Assembly: GCF_935825525.1 (NCBI RefSeq) | Contig: NZ_CAKXZT010000150.1 | Coordinates: 1 to 64,000 of the forward strand | Length of the DNA: 64,000 nucleotides | Source: Mesorhizobium escarrei | GTDB taxonomy: Bacteria; Pseudomonadota; Alphaproteobacteria; Rhizobiales; Rhizobiaceae | Direction: 5' to 3' | In this document: positions 61,750 to 64,000 of the stretch, one piece after another | Position numbering within the stretch: the first letter of the stretch is position 1 | How the letters are laid out: each line of letters opens with the position of its first letter | The notes under the pieces: model-generated | What the model saw: only the letters and a program-made list of their open reading frames with translations | Told to the model about the DNA's origin: nothing | The model's database searches: none | Made by a program: the position numbers and the translations under genes

Positions 61750-62949
61750 TCAGTCGAAAAAGCCCGCATCCTCTTCCTTGAGATACTTCCTGGCTGCTTT
61801 GGCGTCGATATCGAGGCCCAGCCCCGGCGCTTCCAGCAGGTCCACCATGCTGTCCTTCACGATCTGCGACGGCAGGCCGATGACGAGGTCCTCCCACCAG
61901 GGATCGGAGGCGCTCGGGTATTCGAAGGCGATGTAGTTGGCGGGCAAGGTGGCGCAGACATTGATCAGCGCGCCGAGGCCGAGCAGGCCGTTCGCCGTGC
62001 CGTGCGGCGCCATCAGGATCGAGTGCATATGGGCGTGCTCGGCTACCCATTTCAGCTCGGCGATGCCACCGATATCGGCCGGGTCTGGACCGATGATACG
62101 GACCGCCTGCGTCTCGATCAGCTCCTTGAAATTATGGCGCAGGTAGATCTGCTCGCCGGTATGGATTGGCGTCGAGGTGGAGGTGGTCAGCTCCCGATAG
62201 GCCTGCGGATTGACCCACGGCACATAGTCGCCAGTCAGCATGTCCTCGAGCCACATCAAATTGTACTTCTCGACCGCGCGAGCGAACTTGATCGCATCGG
62301 GCAGCATCCAGCCCGGGCCGCAGTCGAGCGCCAGGCTGACCTTGTCGCCCAGCACTTCCTTCATCGCGATCACGCAGTCGAGCATGTGATTGAAACCGCG
62401 CTCGCTGATCACACCCTGATCCATGGCACCGTGATAGCCGGCCTTCTTCTGCGTCACGCCGTAATGGAAGCCCTCGATGGTGTCCTTCATGTTGGAGTGG
62501 AACGAGATTCCTTGCTTGATCATGAAGAAGTTCTGCGGCTGCTCCATCATCCATTTGACGTCAGCGGCGTAGTCCTCCGGCCGGTCGCCAGTGCGTTTCC
62601 GACGGATGGAGCCGTTATAGACGCGCACCTTGTCGCGCACCTTGCCGCCGAGCAGTTTGTAGGCCGGCACGCCTGCGGCCTTGCCGGCAATGTCCCACAG
62701 CGCATGCTCGATAGCGCTTACCGCCGCGCCATAGGGCTTGAAAGAGCCACGTTGGCGGATCTTCAGCATCACCCGTTCGACGTCGGTCGGTTCCTCGCCG
62801 ATCAGCGCCTCGCGAAAATGCAGGACCCAGGGCTTGAGGTAGGGCTTGGTGTACTCGACCTCGCCCAGGCCATAGAGGCCCTCGTCTGTGACGATGCGAA
62901 CGATGGGGTGCTTGCCGATGACGGCACAGCGGAGATCGGTGATCTTCAT
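61750..62949 (-). CDS. Mandelate racemase/muconate lactonizing enzyme family protein
   Basis: 399 residues, enolase superfamily. Capping domain MKITDLRCAVIGKHPIVRIVTDEGLYGLGE, then SAIEHALWDIAGKAAGVPAYKLLGG. Metal ligands lie in LALDCGPGW, WLEDML and HTGEQIY; APHGTANG supplies the His. Likely a sugar-acid dehydratase of the mandelate racemase subgroup, substrate unknown. It lies 17 bp after the second family member in the same direction. Confidence 0.88.
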   Translation of the reverse strand: MKITDLRCAVIGKHPIVRIVTDEGLYGLGEVEYTKPYLKPWVLHFREALIGEEPTDVERVMLKIRQRGSFKPYGAAVSAIEHALWDIAGKAAGVPAYKLLGGKVRDKVRVYNGSIRRKRTGDRPEDYAADVKWMMEQPQNFFMIKQGISFHSNMKDTIEGFHYGVTQKKAGYHGAMDQGVISERGFNHMLDCVIAMKEVLGDKVSLALDCGPGWMLPDAIKFARAVEKYNLMWLEDMLTGDYVPWVNPQAYRELTTSTSTPIHTGEQIYLRHNFKELIETQAVRIIGPDPADIGGIAELKWVAEHAHMHSILMAPHGTANGLLGLGALINVCATLPANYIAFEYPSASDPWWEDLVIGLPSQIVKDSMVDLLEAPGLGLDIDAKAARKYLKEEDAGFFD

Positions 62950-62966
62950 CTTGGGTTCTTTTCGCC

Positions 62967-64000
62967 TCAGCTCCAGGTGCGATCCCAGGAATACTCGTCG
63001 TCCCAGCGATCGGTGGGCTGCCAGATGCCGGTGACACCCGGCTGCAGATGCTGCGAGATCACCTCGTCGACGACGTCGTCGATCCCCAGGCCCGGCTTGT
63101 CGGGAACAGTGATAAAGCCGTCCTTAACCAGCGGCTTGGCAACGCCGGTGACGATATCGTCCCACCAGTCGACATCGGCAGAATGGTATTCGAGCGCCAT
63201 GAAGTTTTCGGTCGCGGTCGCGACATGTGCCGCGGCCATTGCGGCGATTGGACTTTCCGCCATATGGATCGCCATGGCGACGCCGTGATCCTGCGCCATG
63301 TCGCCGATCTTCTTGGTCTCGAGGATGCCCCCGCTGGTGAGCAGGTCCGGGTGGATAATGGAGAGGCCGCCGCTCCTAAGCAGAGGCTCGGAGCCCTCCT
63401 TGAGGTAGATGTCCTCGCCGGTGCAGATCGGCACCGTGGTGGCGTCCTGCAGTTGTCGGTACTGCTCGGTGTATTGCCATGGGATCACATCCTCGAGCCA
63501 GGCTGGGACATATTTTTCAATCCGCCTGGCGAGGCGAATACCATTCTGCAGTGAGATGTGGCCGACGTGGTCGATGGCGAGCGGAATATCCATGCCGATA
63601 ATTTCGCGAACCTCGGCAATGTACTGCTCAAGCAGGTCGAGGCCCTTGTCGGAAAAGTGGAGACCGGTAAACGGGTGGCGGACGTTGTGCAAATCGTAGG
63701 CGGCGTTGCGGGCGCGCCGCTGTTCAAGGGTCTTGACCGGACCGCGGCCGGGGTGGACGCGGTACCCTTCAAGTGAGCCGGCAGGAGACACGACCGCACC
63801 GGGGACATCCGCGATCTGCATCAGCCCCAGATCCATCTTGAGGAAGGTGAAGCCGAGCGCCATGCGCTGCTTGAGGCGCTTGCCGGTCTCGGTGCCGCTC
63901 GGCACAGTGGCGTCGGTATCGCAATAGAGGCGCACCTTCTCGCGAAACCGGCCGCCGAGCATCTGGTAGATGGGCACGCCATAGGCCTTGCCGGCGAGAT
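62967..64000 (-). CDS. Second enolase-superfamily protein, 5' end beyond the window
   Basis: At least 343 residues; the frame is open to the right edge, reading LAGKAYGVPIYQMLGGRFREKVRLY, so the capping domain is missing here. FTFLKMDLGLM (KxD), AIDHVGHI, WLEDVIPWQ, CTGEDIY and MAIHMAES carry metal and acid/base residues. Related to, but clearly different from, the next gene; two such genes side by side suggest a sugar-acid catabolic operon entering from the right. Confidence 0.85.
   Translation of the reverse strand, partial: LAGKAYGVPIYQMLGGRFREKVRLYCDTDATVPSGTETGKRLKQRMALGFTFLKMDLGLMQIADVPGAVVSPAGSLEGYRVHPGRGPVKTLEQRRARNAAYDLHNVRHPFTGLHFSDKGLDLLEQYIAEVREIIGMDIPLAIDHVGHISLQNGIRLARRIEKYVPAWLEDVIPWQYTEQYRQLQDATTVPICTGEDIYLKEGSEPLLRSGGLSIIHPDLLTSGGILETKKIGDMAQDHGVAMAIHMAESPIAAMAAAHVATATENFMALEYHSADVDWWDDIVTGVAKPLVKDGFITVPDKPGLGIDDVVDEVISQHLQPGVTGIWQPTDRWDDEYSWDRTWS

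Overview
The window looks like chromosomal DNA of a Mesorhizobium-type alphaproteobacterium. It is GC-rich, carries two intergenic palindromes of a kind I recall as common in Rhizobiales, and uses GGGAGGA-type ribosome binding sites. Its gene content combines lanthanide-dependent methanol oxidation, PQQ synthesis, a form IC (red-type) Calvin cycle operon and catabolism of plant compounds (quinate/shikimate, sugar acids, nitriles). I assigned everything by reading motifs; no database search was run. No tRNA, rRNA or CRISPR array was seen.

Layout. (1) 1-4533, minus strand: cofactor genes of the C1 (tetrahydromethanopterin/methanofuran-like) pathway: a three-domain MfnB-FolB-kinase fusion, a DmrB/AfpA-type flavoprotein, a DHPS-like protein and a DUF447 protein. 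(2) 4758-9967, plus: the lanthanide/PQQ-alcohol ABC system (lutA, lutB, an acidic cupredoxin-like protein, lutE, lutF and a conserved periplasmic protein). (3) 9995-14586: a small paralogous protein, a tetR-fabF-SDR operon divergent from a SnoaL-like gene, and next to it a decayed second copy of the tetR/operator module. (4) 14731-25820: cbbR divergent from cbbFPTALSXE, a thioredoxin-like gene and phosphoglycolate phosphatase. (5) 25920-40359: cytochrome c, an intergenic palindrome, a NitT/TauT-type ABC transporter, quinoprotein-relay metallohydrolase and SoxYZ-like carrier, then xoxF-xoxG-xoxJ-CxxxCW protein and pqqABCDE. pqqA is only 31 codons long. (6) 40431-50062: folP, two SRPBCC proteins, a GFA protein, DUF899, GNAT, nitrilase plus a nitrilase relic, a SARP/AfsR-like regulator with a DUF4242 protein, and a frameshifted small gene. 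(7) 50410-59202: a quinate/shikimate module (BKACE, AroQ, TRAP transporter and AroE-like on minus; TetR, 3-dehydroshikimate dehydratase and a broken pcaD on plus). (8) 59174-64000: an RTX/cadherin-like secreted protein, relics of a serine recombinase, a transposase and an aldehyde dehydrogenase, then two enolase-superfamily sugar-acid dehydratases, the last cut by the window edge.

How it fits together (inference). XoxF oxidises methanol in the periplasm with Ln and PQQ and passes electrons to XoxG. pqqABCDE make PQQ, the lut-type system handles the metal or cofactor, and the relay proteins are its usual companions. Formaldehyde would be oxidised through the H4MPT/methanofuran route, whose cofactor genes lie at the left edge; fae, mtdB, mch and fhc are not in the window. 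The CO2 would be fixed by the cbb operon, giving methylo-autotrophy in one approximately 40-kb block.

Leads: the triple fusion, the duplicated 41-bp TetR operators, the 13-bp hairpin between pqqA and pqqB, the paired operators and apparent CTG start in the shikimate module, the Trp-to-stop change in pcaD, and a possible BKACE shortcut for 3-oxoadipate.
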